From Diaporthe sp. PMI_573 (Eukaryota > Ascomycota > Sordariomycetes > Diaporthales > Diaporthaceae): DNA of 64,000 bases. Each line of letters opens with the position of its first letter. Within the stretch, counting starts at the first letter, position 1. The position numbers and the translations under genes are program-made. The notes beneath the pieces are model-generated. The model was not told where the DNA came from. It saw only the letters and a program-made list of their open reading frames with translations, and did no database searches. Location of the stretch: positions 1 to 64,000 of the forward strand of contig JAJTUP010000023.1 of NCBI GenBank assembly GCA_021399435.1, in the 5' to 3' direction. Below, in pieces: positions 44,422 to 56,941 of this stretch.

Positions 44422-45914
44422 TTATTTCTTGTCTATTGGACCAAGAATTTCTTCCCTTCCTTCTCTTCGATAATCCTGAAACAATTGTAGCAGCGCCGGC
44501 CGGAGGAAACTTTCAATATTGGCCTGTGCGTCAACGGATAGACCGTGGGCATGCAGCTTGGTGCCCAATTCTCGGGCGAGGTAATCAGTGCGGCCGAGGA
44601 GGTACGTCTCAAGTTCACAAGTCTCGATGACAGGTTCAAATACTATTGAGCGTCAGCATGCCGCATTCGCATGGTGGGCTATCATATTTACTCACCAGAT
44701 GAAGGAATTGTGGTATCGTCTGGAAAGAGTAGCGCCCACAAGGACTCCCAGGTTTTGATGTTTTCATCGTGTGTTCTTACTTGGAGGGCCTTGGTGATCT
44801 CCTCCGTAATCCCATCTTCAGGATCCCGGGGCGGCTCAGTTGGTACAATTGAACAAGCCACCGGCTGCATTAAATGATCATTAAGCTCTGATTGCGAGAG
44901 AAAACTTGCTTTGCATCGTATGCAAAAAATGTAAGCTCTTGAAAAGTGAGCATTTTTGATATGGCGTCTGTAAGGCGCGATGTGCGCGTCAGCTTGATTC
45001 TCAATGAACAGCACAAGGATGATGGGGAACACACTTTAGTAGCGCGAAATCCGAAAAGGCATTTAAAGCGCAGCTTCCGTGATCCCTGACATTGAACCTC
45101 AGTGGGTTGCGTTTCCGGAATGGACAGGACAATGGTTCAAGGCGGATCCTTTTTGTCGTCCGGGCTTTGTCCTCGTCGTCCATGTCGTCCCCAATGTCGT
45201 GTTCAGTGCTCTTCCGCGCCTTTGCTGCGCCATACGGGGCTTGGGCTTGGTCTAAGCTGTCCTGGCCACTCGGTTTAGGAGTTTGTATGACTTCAGCCTC
45301 GTTGATAACTTGATCTTCCCTTAACAGATAGTTTGGAACAGGCTCAGAGCGTATCGTCAGAGGTACATTTTTCAGTAAGTGTATAGGGCGTGGAGGGTGA
45401 GCACGGTGCTGGTTTGGAAGAGCAAGATGATCATGGCTTGAGGATCTGAAGGATGGGGGAAAATCGGGCAGGGAATCCCCCATTTGCTGCGCGAACCGAC
45501 GCTGAGTCCCAGGGTCCCGGGCGAGTTCGTCTGGGGCCGACGAGGGCTCGGCCCCTTCATCTTTGTCCACGTCTCCGTGCCCACTCGAGTCAAGACTCTG
45601 CGATGATCTCTCGGAGATCTTTCTGTATTTCTTCCATCCCCATCTACTAAGCTGATATACGTACTGCCTTCGACTATGAATTATTAGTTTAGAGGACAAC
45701 AAGCTTCGCACCCGTCCACTTACGTGGCCAAGAAGCCCTGATGATTCTCCATGTAATCCATAATCTCACTCAGGCCACGATTTTCAACCATATACATATT
45801 GTGAATAGTAGCTTTGTGAGTCTCCCATTCGCGAACTGGTCTCCTTGTGGCGTTTGTTTTGGGAGCCATCGCCGCAGGCGCGGGGACCATTTCGGTGTCC
45901 TGAGGCTGGTCCAT
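44422..45914 (-). CDS. Clr5-domain protein with C2H2-type finger, putative transcription regulator
   Basis: Exons are 45724-45914, 45033-45673, 44696-44992 and 44422-44642, giving 449 aa. The N-terminus (about residues 25-80) is a Clr5 domain: REWETHKATIHNMYMVENRG, then LSEIMDYMENHQGFLAT joined by splicing to RRQYVYQLSRWGWKKYRK. A long polar, Pro/Ser-rich linker follows with a nuclear-signal-like patch (TKRIRLEP). A Cys/His unit after it (CPFRKRNPLRFN with a later HIKNAHFSRAYIFCIRCK) resembles diverged C2H2 fingers. Yeast-like Clr5 is a chromatin silencing factor; most filamentous-fungal members are uncharacterised DNA-binding candidates. It lies 1.6 kb beyond the 3' end of the PKS, so a role in that cluster is possible but unproven. 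The last exon was extended in the correct phase to TAA at 44422. Confidence 0.8.
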
Positions 45915-46577
45915 CCTTCATTGTCCCTGTGTTATTGCTACCCAAGGTCGGAAACTTTCGAGATGGCTGTCACAGTCTTTAGATACGAAAAGACGTACGG
46001 TCGTTCGGCGCATGTCGAGTCCTGATGCGCGGTCGACAGTGCAGCCGCGAAATGGAATTTGGCCATGAGCCGGCAAAATGACAAATTGACTGCCTTGGCA
46101 TTTTCGGGTGTCGGGATGGAGTTGATCCGCGTGATGTGCTACGTACTTTTGTAATTTCGCTAGGGGATGGCAAGTGACTCTTGACTGCAGCTGGGATTGG
46201 TCCACGTACACACTCACGCAGATTCAATCAGCTGTGTATGAGCTGACGCACACCCCAGCCGATGCAACCGCCGGCTGACCCTGGTCTGATCCAATAAGGT
46301 CGATGGAAGCGGGCAAAATTCCATCACGGAGCTTCCGGCCAAGAGATGCCAAGTCAACATTGTGATTTCCCAGCCAATGATTGGCATTCATACATGGCGT
46401 ACTGAGTGTTTGGCTGCCCCAACCGTTCCAGTGTGGGCGGAAACCCACTTCTCTTATTAGGCTTACGAGACCCCGCCTGCACTCTCCTCTGCCCGTTCCC
46501 TTTCTCCTTTCCAAAATTACAAACCCGCCTCGAAATTACAATTACAACTACAATTACAATTCCACTTCGAGGACGTG
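45915..46577. promoter_or_regulatory. Divergent promoter region with AATTAC repeats
   Basis: 663 bases shared by the Clr5-domain gene and the small TM protein gene. Near 46536-46562 is a run of AATTAC/AACTAC units just upstream of the plus-strand ATG. No known operator can be named. Confidence 0.45.
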
Positions 46578-47143
46578 ATGGACCCTTCTTCACACCACAC
46601 GCAGGGCGGGAGTTGGCCCCAGCGATTTTATCAAGCTGCATTAGCTCTGTTTGTCATGCTTCCGGTCCTGTACATATTCTCATCTCTTGATCGCGATGGG
46701 TTCCTGGGGAACGGCACGTTCCGGCGAATGTACGTCCGCGTGGGCCGCAGGTGGCGTCCGCGAGAACGTTGAAAGCTGGAAGTGCTAACATTACCCAGCG
46801 TCCTGATTTTCTGGTTTCTGGCAGCAGGAGTCAGATTTGATCTGCCGTATCTTACCCAGTAAGCATTGCTCACACTCTCAAGCCCCGGTCTCAAGCAGGA
46901 CTGCGCTGACCCAGACTAAATCTCGTACTCAGGCGCAAAGCCAAGATCGTGACTGCATTCACCATCTGTCTCGTTGTCCTCGGGCGAGTCTTGAACGCTA
47001 TTGCAGACCAAGAAGGCATCCTCATGGTCTCGATTACCACATCCGTCCTGTGTCCGGGCATAGGCGAGGATCTCTTTCGAGCGGCTCGTCGAGCGGCTCG
47101 CTGGCTGTGCCAGTGGTCAGGCAATGATGGCAGTTTTGCTTAG
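46578..47143 (+). CDS. Small three-TM membrane protein, unknown function
   Basis: Exons 46578-46729, 46799-46858 and 46933-47143 join in frame to give 140 aa. The middle exon has only 60 bases. Three hydrophobic segments are visible: around AALALFVMLPVLYIF, VLIFWFLAAGV and FTICLVVLGRVL. The protein is otherwise short, with an N-terminal polar start (MDPSSHHTQGG) and a basic stretch before the C-terminus. Splicing at GTACGT and GTAAGC donors connects segments that are otherwise interrupted by stops, which supports the model. No family is recognised. It is the gene next to the PKS 3' end, 336 bases away. Confidence 0.62.
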
Positions 47144-47479
47144 GCATGCAAAGTGCTACCCCAGATAGACTAGAAGTCCCATCTTCATACGTCTTTCTCA
47201 ATCACCAGGTGGAATCTCACTTCAGATAAATGACAAGCTGTATGAGGCAAGGTGCGACCTGCATTGATTCTCGGAGTCAGTCTGCACCATTTAGAGGTCT
47301 TCGAAGGATTATTATAGCGTTGGGCTTTTGGCATTTCTCGTATTATATACATTGTTTACGTTTTAAAAGCACATGTGAATTTTCAAATGCTGATCATGGC
47401 GGGCATAGGTAGGGTCTTTGTATATGTGGAAATCAAGCGAATATATAACATGAACGGAACATCCCATACTCAGAAAAGG
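47144..47479. other. Convergent spacer, left border of PKS cluster
   Basis: 336 bases between the 3' ends of the small TM gene and the HR-PKS. It holds both 3' UTRs; AT content is somewhat raised. Confidence 0.5.
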
Positions 47480-50400
47480 CTATTTTAGGATCTCTGCAAC
47501 CACGGAGTAGCACAGCTCAGATAGACTTTGGTCCTTGAGAATATTCAGAACAGATACCTCGACCCGGAGCTGCTTCATAAACCAGTATCTGACCTCGACG
47601 GCAATAAGGGAATCCACCCCGAGTCGGAAAGCCGGCTTACTGGGGTCTAGGTCGGCTTCAGGGAGAGACAGCGACTTAGCCAGCTTCTGTATCAGACCCC
47701 GGGTGATGATCTCCGCCGCCTCCTCTTCCGAAGCCGCAGTGCACACTTGGGAGTGATAATCCACCTCATCCTCTCTAGACAGCCCATTGCCACCGGCCCC
47801 GTCAGCTGAACTGTCATAGGTAGCGCCGAGACGATGCAGGTTGCGGAACATCGGCTTGGACATCCAGGCCACCGTACTCTGGTCACCCTTCTCCCACAGC
47901 TGCTTCGGGCTGTCGACGACGTGGATGACCTCGGCGGCGCCGGGCTGCTTGTAATCGTAGGCCTGGTCGCAGACGGCATCTAGCAGGCCCAGGAACTGGT
48001 CCTGCGTCACTCCTGTGAAGCCAGCACGCAGTGCCGACTGGACAAAGAAGTGGTTCGAGTTGGCGAGGCCGGCCTCTAGAATCAGGCCCAGGTCCACGGT
48101 GATGCCCCGCAGGCCCTTCTGGATTCGGTGCCGAGCCAGGGAGGCCTGGTATGTGTTCCCTGCTGCGTAGTTGCTCTGTCCGCCATTGCCGTTGACGCCG
48201 GCGAAGGAAGACAGGAAGATGCAGAAGTCGAGGTCCTGTGGCAGGAGCTCGTGAAGGTTCAGAGAACCGTGGTATTTGGGCTCCAGCGGCTCTTTCCATA
48301 CCTTGGCTGTCATGTTATCCATGAGTTCGTCCTATCAAATAGTCAGCATTGGGATATTCACGAGTGGCGAGTAAAAGGGATAAGCTTCACTCACATGAAG
48401 TACCATGGCACCTTGAATGCATCCTCTGATTGGGGGAAGTTTGTTCGCGCAGTCTCGCAGTGTCTTCTCCAGGGCGTCTCGACGAGCGATATTGCAGGCA
48501 GGAGCAAAGATGGTAGCACCGGACTTTTCGACCTCCTTGATGAACTTCTGGGCCTCCTTGTTTCCTTGCACACCCGATCGTGACAGACATATGAAGTTTC
48601 TGGCCCCACGGCTCATCATCCAATGCACTATCTCTCGCGAGAGACCGCCAAGGCCGCCAGCAAGAACATAGGATGCGTCAGCCCTGAAGCTGTATGCAGG
48701 CTGCAGCATTGGCCGGTACGGGACTTGGTCAGGCTGAGACCAGTCAATGACTGTCTTGCCAATGTTCTTGCCGCTCTGGAGATATCGCATGGCGTCTTCG
48801 AACTTGGCTGCTGGGTAGACATGTAGCGGCCGCGGCTCGTGGACCTCGTCGGGATACTTGGACCAGAGATCCATCACGTCTGTCATGACCTGCTTCATGG
48901 TCTCCTGGGCATTTTCCACAACCACATACATATCCACAGCTGAGAACGTCGCGTTCCGCTCAAATGGCTCCATGGTCAGGCCTGTCTTCTGGAGAATGTC
49001 GGCCTTGCCGATCTCGACGAAGCGCCCAAACGTCTTGATGCACCTCCAGCTCTGTTGCAAGAGCTCACCTCCCAGCGAGTTGAGGACGACGTCCACGCCG
49101 CGGCCGCCGGTAGCGTGCATGATGTCGTCAACAAATGATGTGTCCCGACTGTAAAAGATATTCTCCGACGGGATACCGTACATATCCGTCAGGAGCTTGC
49201 GCTTCGTCTCGTTACTTACTGTGACGTAGATGTCCTTTATGCCACACTTCTTAGCAACCATGATAGCAACCTGACCGACGCCTCCAGCTGCAGAGTGGAT
49301 CAAAATGGATTCACCGGGGCGGATACGGGCAATGTAATTAAGCGAGAACACCACCGTGCTGTAGATCACGGGGATCGACGCAGCAATGGTATAGGACATG
49401 CCGTCCAGCATCGCTTGCGTGAGCAACTCAGATACGCGAACGAATGTGCTGAACGCCCCAGTCATTGAAACAAACATGACACGGTCTCCAGGCTTCGTGT
49501 ATTTGCAGTTGGGACCTGTGCGAGTGATGATGCCAGCGCCATCATATCCGAACCCATGAGATGGGATCTGGCCCAAAGCAATCATGACATCCTTGAAATT
49601 CATGCTGGAAGCCATGACTTGGATTTCAACCTCGCCGTCTCCAAGGGGCGCCCCGACACCAGCTACTTCTTTGAAGTACAGCGTGTCGAGGAGACCGGGG
49701 TTGTTGATGGAGAGGCTGATGTGCTTCTCGACTTCTGGGCCGATGGCGCAGGTCTGCATCTTGGGGATGTGAGTCCGCGAGGTGATCACGTCGTTTAGAC
49801 GGCCGTTGGGTGCCACTCTGGGGACCTGGAGAACACCGTCCACTTCGGCGAGTTCTGATTCACTCCAGGACTGGTCGTCGTCTGTAGCGGCACGTTGCAA
49901 GACAGAGGTGATGAGACTGGCGCTGTGGTCCGCATCCTCGGGCGACTCGAGGCTCATGACGATGACACCCTGGTCGCCGCGCTCAGTGCACACGGTTCTC
50001 CCCCAACCGAGCGCGATATCCGCCTCTGGGCGTCCAGCTTGGGGCCCTCCTCCACTTGTGACCCATACCAGCCGCCGCGAGTCCATAGCGCAATGCTTGA
50101 TGGCCGACATTTGGTGCTCGTTGGGATCATGCAGGATGCTGCCGTTGGCTTCCAGCAATGCAATTGTATTGACGCCCGTGAGATCGGTCCCCTTTATTGA
50201 TTCAAGATTGGTGACGGTCACGGTATGGTCTGTCAGTTGGTTCTTTATTGTTTCCGCCAACTTTGCTTGCAGGTCTGAGCCATCGCGTTTCACAATGTAA
50301 GTCGTCCTGTGCGGGAGCTCTTCTACTGCTGATGTCGGCTCGACAGCTGTGGCGACCAGGGTGGACAGACGGTGATGGGGTAGCTTATCATGATCCTTGA

Positions 50401-53400
50401 GTTGGAGGTCAGTTCCTGAGAAACCCGCCTCCCTCAAGGCATCATTCCATTGTTCATCAGTGAGCAGCGGGCCTTGGTTGGGGAAGACCCAGTCCGAGGA
50501 ACCGCTCAAGGCACGTAGCCACCATCCTGAAAGAAGCCCGAAAATGAAGTTCTCGCGCGCGCTTTGAGGATTGGTGATCTCGACCATGACAAATTTGCCA
50601 CCAGGCTTCAGTAAGCGCCGAACGGAACGAAGGGACTGAGCCAAGTCGCTGGTTGCGTGAAGCACATTGCCAGCAATGACGACGTCGTAGGAGCCTTCCT
50701 CAAACCCTTGAGGAATCGGGTCTTCCTCCAGGTCTAGCTTCTTATACTTCATAACGTGGGCATAGTCGGCAAATCGTTCCTGAGCTTTTTCAAAGAAGCC
50801 GGGCGAGATGTCTGTGTACATGTACTCGGCGATCCTAGATACCGGAGGCGTCAGCAAAAAGACCAAATGAGCAGGTGCATAGAGGCGCAAATTACCGTGG
50901 TGTCTTTTTGCTGTCTCCTTGGTAGTACGTTAGGTATGGCAAGACTCCAGCTGCTGAGCTGCCAGTTCCGGCACCGACCTCAAGGATCCGCAGGTAGGGA
51001 TTCGCGTGGGCCAAGAGCTCAACATACGCTCCAACGCGATCACAGTGAATCTGGAACACCTCGGCCGAGTAGTACTCTGATCAGACAAGATAATGTATCA
51101 GTCAACCAATTCCAAATCCATGTGTCCAGCTTGTATTCACTTACCCTGCATCAATGTACCCTCGAACAGGATTTGTAGCGCGTTTGCTTTTCCTGTAAGT
51201 ATTTCGTGCAGGTTTTGACCGACTCTTCTGACAAGACCCTCCGTAGGCTCTGCAGGCTCTGCCAATAGCAACGCTTCCACATCAAGATCTGCGTAGCCGC
51301 CAGCCTTCTGGTTAGACTTTTGCGCATGCTGACGTTTCATCCACTGAATATATTGCGCAAGATGGTCTGTGGGATGTGGAAAGCCCTCTTTCTCGAGACG
51401 TTTCAGGGTACTGTCCACGTAATAATTCACCATTGCATCAACTCGGTCGAGGCAATTCTTATCAGGGAGAGAGAAGTCCCTGAAGGTGTTGTTCATCAGA
51501 AACTTGTACGTCTCATCATTGGTCATCAAGGAGAGGTCAGCCTGATACGCAAGCTGATAGCATGCTGCGACTGGCTCTGCGTCTGCGTCGTGGTCCAGAC
51601 TCGTGATGGCTGTGCCACGCTCGCCACGAATGATCACCATGGGTTCGCGCGTCTCTGCAAGTAGCGCCACCGTATCGCACTCGCACTCTCGGAACCCACG
51701 CATGGTCTCGGTCGTAGCCGCCAGGAGCTTCAGATTTCCTGGCAACTCGAACAATTTGTTTGAGATCCACATCTCGCGGCAGTGTGTGAACATCATGGCA
51801 GGCATGGAGCGGAGACCACCAGCTGAGACGGAGACCATCTGAAGATGGCACAAGGCGTCGAGAGTGGTTGGGTGGATGACACACGGGTCCTCGTTGGCAT
51901 ATTCCATCTTTTCAGAGTAGTCTCTTGTTGTTACTGAAGCCGCCGCTCGCCCATCGTTGTTGTAAGTGATGTCGCTTAGTCGTGCGAAGTAAGGCCCATA
52001 ATCCATACCATGTGCACGGATGTTGCCGTACATCTGATCAGGATACGTCTTGTATTTGCAAGAATCAAGTATCCGGTCGTGTTCCGCGCGAAGTCGATCA
52101 GATTCCCGCTGCTGGCGCCGACGTGAAGCCTCATCAACAGAGCCGATGGTCTCAACCTCGACTTTGATACTTCCATGTGCAGCCTCTAGCCACTCATCCG
52201 CTGAACCCATAGTGAAAACGCGCCAGTCATACCATTTCTGCAAGGTGTTGTTGATATTGTCTCGGCGCTGGCGCATGTGAAGCTGTGCTTCATTTCCGCG
52301 CTCCGATGTGTCGACAGAAATGGACCGAAGGAAGCGCACATCAGCTACCCGGTACCCAACAATGCGTTGCTGCTTCTCCTGGCTCTGGCTCTGCTGTTGG
52401 CTCTCTGTCATCTGGCGAGCGGCCTCTATAGCCATGACAATGATCCCTGCGCCTGGATAGACCGAAGACCCGTTGACGGTGTGGTCCACAATCCAGGGGT
52501 TCTCGGCGTGGCGGATTATGTGCCGCCAGCTTGCCTCGTTGGGGTTCCAGTCCCGCGCAGGCAGGCCGAGGAGCGCATGTCGTCGATGTGGACGGAACGC
52601 AAAACCCTTCGAGAGACGACTCTCGGCCCAATCCAGCCTGGCGCGGCTGAAAGGGTACGAGGGCAAGTCAGCTATCACTCTTGGCTCGGTGGTTGCAGCT
52701 TTGCCCTCGAGTGCCGTGGGCGTGATGAAACAAGATCTGTTCACCCTTGCCAAGTCGATATCGACTCCTGCGCACCAGAGCTGGCCTAGGGCACCCAGAA
52801 GACATGAAACATCGTCTTTCTTCGCGTCCAAGGTGTTGATGTATTGGTATTTTTCTTTGCTGATAGCCTTCAGCGTGTCTTGCACAGGGCGTCTCAGCGC
52901 CGCTTGCGGACCGATTTCGACGAAGAAATGCGAACTGTTGCGGACGGATTTCAGGGCAGCAGACTCTTGTACCACACTTCCTATCGCATCGGAGAAGTGG
53001 ACAGGGCTGACAAGGTTGCGCACCCAGTACGAGGGTGTTCTCAGCTCGTCCAACTCGGTCAATCGCCCAGCCATGACGGAAGAGAAGAAAGTGACCCGGC
53101 CGTCTTGGTTCTTGGCCGGCCTGGCGACAATCGCCCTGGAGAGCATCTGCTCATACTCATCGGCTACCTCGGACATAACCTTGGAATTGTGGTAAGCGAC
53201 TTGGACGGCTAGCCTCCGCACAAAAAGCTCATCCTTCTCGAGGCGTTGATATATTGTGTCCAGGGCATCGGCCTGACCGCTGATGGTGACATTGATTGGA
53301 CTGTTGATACAAGCCACAGACACACAGTCGGCTACGCCCTCTTCATCGAGGTACGCCTGCGCCTTCTCGGCACCGAGACCAACCGACATCATACCACTCT

Positions 53401-55891
53401 TTGGACGCTGGGTATTCGATGCCAGTTTCTCTGAAACAACGCCACGGAAGTAAGCGATTGTCCAGGCCTCTTCACAACTCAGTGCTCCTGCGCAATACGC
53501 AGCAGCAATCTCGCCGCTGGAATGGCCCGTAACACTCGTGGGAATTACATCCCAGCTCCTCATGAGGTCAACGAGGGCAACTTGAAGGGCAGTCGTCAGG
53601 GGCTGGGCAAGAGCGGGCTGCCCAATCTTGCTGCCCGTATCGGCGGTCAGCTCCAGCTGACGCATCAAGCTCCATTCGCAACCGAGTTCTTGGCGTAAGT
53701 ATGTATCTGCTTGTTCCAAAGAGCGGTGGAAAGGCTCAAATTGCAGCAAATCTAGGCCCATGCGAGCCCACTGCGCACCTTGGCCTGTGAAGAGGAAGTG
53801 TAGCAAAGGAGCGATGTGGCCAGCGCGCACAGCAGGCGCCAGAGTCTCGCCGACGACCAGGTCAAACACGCCAGACTGATCGACCACACCAAAGGTACGC
53901 CAGGGGTGATGTGTGCGGTTCGCTGATAGTGTGTGCAAAACGTCTTTTAGGTCGTGGGTGCGGCCAATATCTGTTTTCAGGTAGTCGGAGACGCCCCTGG
54001 CAACTCGGGCTGGGCCATCTTCATCTGCGGCCGAGAGCGGCAATATTCCCTTTCTGGACGTTTTGTCCACATCCTGGCCATCCAATGAGAGGCTCGAGGC
54101 TGACGAGGATAACACTTCCGTTGTTAAGGGCGAAGATGCACGAGTCGGCTCATGGCTGTCATCTGGTGTTCCCGTGGATGAGCTGGTTGATGACGGCTGG
54201 TCTTGCACGGAAACTTGTTCGAGCTCCTCATCAAGCTGCTGGATGCGGTCGTGGGTCGATCCAGTTTGTGAGAGATCCACTGACTTATGAAGGCCTACCA
54301 ACCCGTGTAGACGCAGATAATTGCATGCATCGTCTAAAATCACGTGGCCGTTGGATCCTCCATAGCCAAAAGAGCTCACTGAAGCCCTTCGTATCCCAGG
54401 CGATGGCCAAGGCACCGCCTTCGCTGGGAATGCAAGTCGCAGCTTTTCGTGATCGATGGCCGGATTTGCCGTCTCGAAATTGCAAATCGGTGGTATTACT
54501 GCCTTCTCGAGCGCTAGAACAGTCTTGATGATGCCTGCGAGTCCACTTGCACCTTCCAAGTGACCTATGTTGCTCTGGAAGATGAAGACGGGTTAACTTA
54601 TGTCTCTCACATGCACCAGCAGGGTAAGCATTCACCTTTACAGACCCAACGTAAAGGGGCCGTCCGCCATCTCGATGATTGCTGAACGCCTCACCGATGG
54701 ACGTGGCTTCGATGGGATCGCCAGTCGGCGTTCCGGTACCGTGTGCCTCGACATAGTCAGTCTTTGTGAGATCAAGCCCTGCTGCAGCGTATGTGTCACG
54801 TATCAGCTGGATCTGTGCCTCTGAGCTCGGTTGCGTGATACTGGGCGTGCGGCCGTCCTGGTTCACGCCTGTCGCCCGGATGACTGCGCGAATCACATTG
54901 CCGTCTCTAAGTGCGGTGCGCAACGGCTTCACTAGCACAGCACCGAACCCCTCGCCACGTGCATAACCGTTAGCCTTGGAGTCAAAACTATAACAGCGGC
55001 CGTCAGGGCTGAGAAATCCCGCGTCGTCCAATGGGATCGTCAGGGACTCTGGCGTTAAATATGTGTTGCCCGCCGCCACCAGCGACATTTCGCTCTCGCC
55101 GTGTAAAACACTTTGGCAGGCAAGATGAAAGGCTGAGAGGCCTGCAGAGCACGCCGTATCAACAGTGATACTTGGACCCCTCAGATCGTAAGCATGGCTA
55201 ATACGGTTTGCCAGCACTATTAGACTTCTGGTCAGCTCCGCAAATTGCACCATGCGCCAAGGACTGATATTCCCTGGTCGTATCTGGAATTATCACTTAC
55301 TACTACTTCCTGAGCCGGTAGCATGGTACCGACTCATAGCCTCGATGTCTCGAGCAATAAATGCGTCGTAGTCTTTGCCGAAACATGCGACAAAAACGGC
55401 CGTGTTGGAGCCAACAAGTGATGGCAGAGTGATGCCCGCATTCTCGAAGCAGTGGTATGAGCTCTCTAGGAGCCCACGCTGTTGGGGATCTAATACTGAT
55501 GCCTCAGCAGCGGACATATTAAAAAACGACGCATCGAAAGCGCGCGGGTCTTCCGCCATAAAGTGGGCGTCAGTGACACGAAACTACAACACCTGATGTT
55601 AGTATGCCATTCGTAGAATTTCATCTTTTGAGCATTTTCAGTTACTGACACTGTCCAGCCGGCTCGGATCCGGATGGTAGAAGGCTAGGATCACGTCAGC
55701 GTGCGGCTCATAAAAGATATTTCGAGTCACTCACCGTCCACGTTGAAACGATCAGCCGGGACTCTGGATGCAGCTGAGCGGCCTTCCCGTAGCATTTCCC
55801 AGAAGGCGTCTGGTGTAGTGGCATCTTGTGGGAATTTGACGCTCAGGCCGATGATGGCTAGCGCGTCGACCGGGTCCCTTTCATTAGGCAT
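47480..55891 (-). CDS. Highly reducing iterative type I polyketide synthase (KS-AT-DH-MT-ER-KR-ACP)
   Basis: Builds a reduced, C-methylated polyketide from malonyl-CoA. Eight exons (55735-55891, 55650-55684, 55301-55583, 54636-55216, 51145-54574, 50896-51076, 48395-50834, 47480-48331) give 2652 aa. KS: active Cys near 181 in DTACSAG, His in [12 protein letters not shown] and [18 protein letters not shown] and GHSSGE (Ser near 705). [19 protein letters not shown] (His near 1050) and Asp in HPTTLDAL. Methyltransferase: LEVGAGTGS near 1530. ER: NADPH loop [10 protein letters not shown] near 2040. [13 protein letters not shown] and Tyr in [20 protein letters not shown] with the phosphopantetheine Ser near 2610. 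All catalytic residues appear present. No thioesterase or reductase follows the ACP, so release needs a partner. Exon 2 is only 35 bases. The start at 55891 gives [20 protein letters not shown], the normal KS entry. Confidence 0.96.
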
Positions 55892-56941
55892 AGCGAGAAT
55901 TGAGGGATGTATGGTTAAGAGCTCTCTGCCACACTCTGGCAATGGGGATGGATAGATGGGCGGCCTTGGAAGAAGGAAGAGGAACCGAGGAAGAGCTTGA
56001 GGGTCTCTGTATGGCTGGCAGGGACTGATGAAAGCTGGGTTATTCACACGACGAGCCTTCCTCCATATACGATTGGCAGAAGATAGTGGCGTATATTTCT
56101 CTGCTATGAGATGGGAAGATGGGCAGGAGTCAAGCCGACTCTCACGCCTCACGGATAATTTACGGTCTCATTTTCCCCAGACCGGTATATTACTGACATA
56201 ACGTATACTTGCATGATGTGTAGTGTAGAGGTATATGGAGCCATGTGGTGAAGCCCCTGTAATTCACATAACCGTTCGCCTCATGCGTGTTTCATTTCAA
56301 GAATATCATGGTGCGTCGAATTGCATGTCTTTCTTTGTGGGGCCATGTCGACCAAGGGTGCGGTGTAAACCACGCAGTGGATCCTATGTGAAGCTTAAAG
56401 TTCGGCAGAGATCATTGCTTGGTCAATGCTATAGTTGATTAGTCTATCCTGGAGCGGATTGACGACGTGCCCGGAAAGCCGCGAGTGAATGGGTTTCCGG
56501 CCCAGGTTTCACACTGAGTAATTGATAACTCCACCTGGGGAACTAGTATCGAGATACGAAAACCTTCACAATGTGGTCGAGTCAAGTGAAGCCAAGGAAG
56601 CCGCCCTGCGCTCGCAAGGCTCACAGGCTTCCCAGTGCTTGAGTCGCAAGGATTGTCTACACCGCATTCCCCTAGTTTAGAGAACTATAGTCACGAGAGT
56701 AGGATCTCATCCCTGCCAAGATGCGCTGCTAGTCAGAGATGGTGCGATCATTTTTCCTTACTCACGGAGCTTCACCAACTCGTACGTCTGTTGTATCTAG
56801 ACTATCTGCTCGGTCCTTAGAACCTGGGCAGCTAGTTAGTGGGTAAAGCAAGCATTTGCCAGTGAGCTTTACACTGTTTACTTCGGGAAGCAACACATCA
56901 CGGCCAGAACCACTCTTGGGTACAGTCAGCCAACTGACAAC
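55892..56941. promoter_or_regulatory. Divergent promoter region of HR-PKS and methyltransferase
   Basis: About 1050 bases between two divergent starts, consistent with coordinated expression of cluster genes. I could not identify a specific regulator site with confidence. Confidence 0.5.

Noticed and set aside
44433..44639. 68-aa frame ending KKFLVQ as the last exon of the Clr5-domain gene
   Set aside because: Wrong phase after the preceding intron; the in-phase exon reads through to TAA at 44422.
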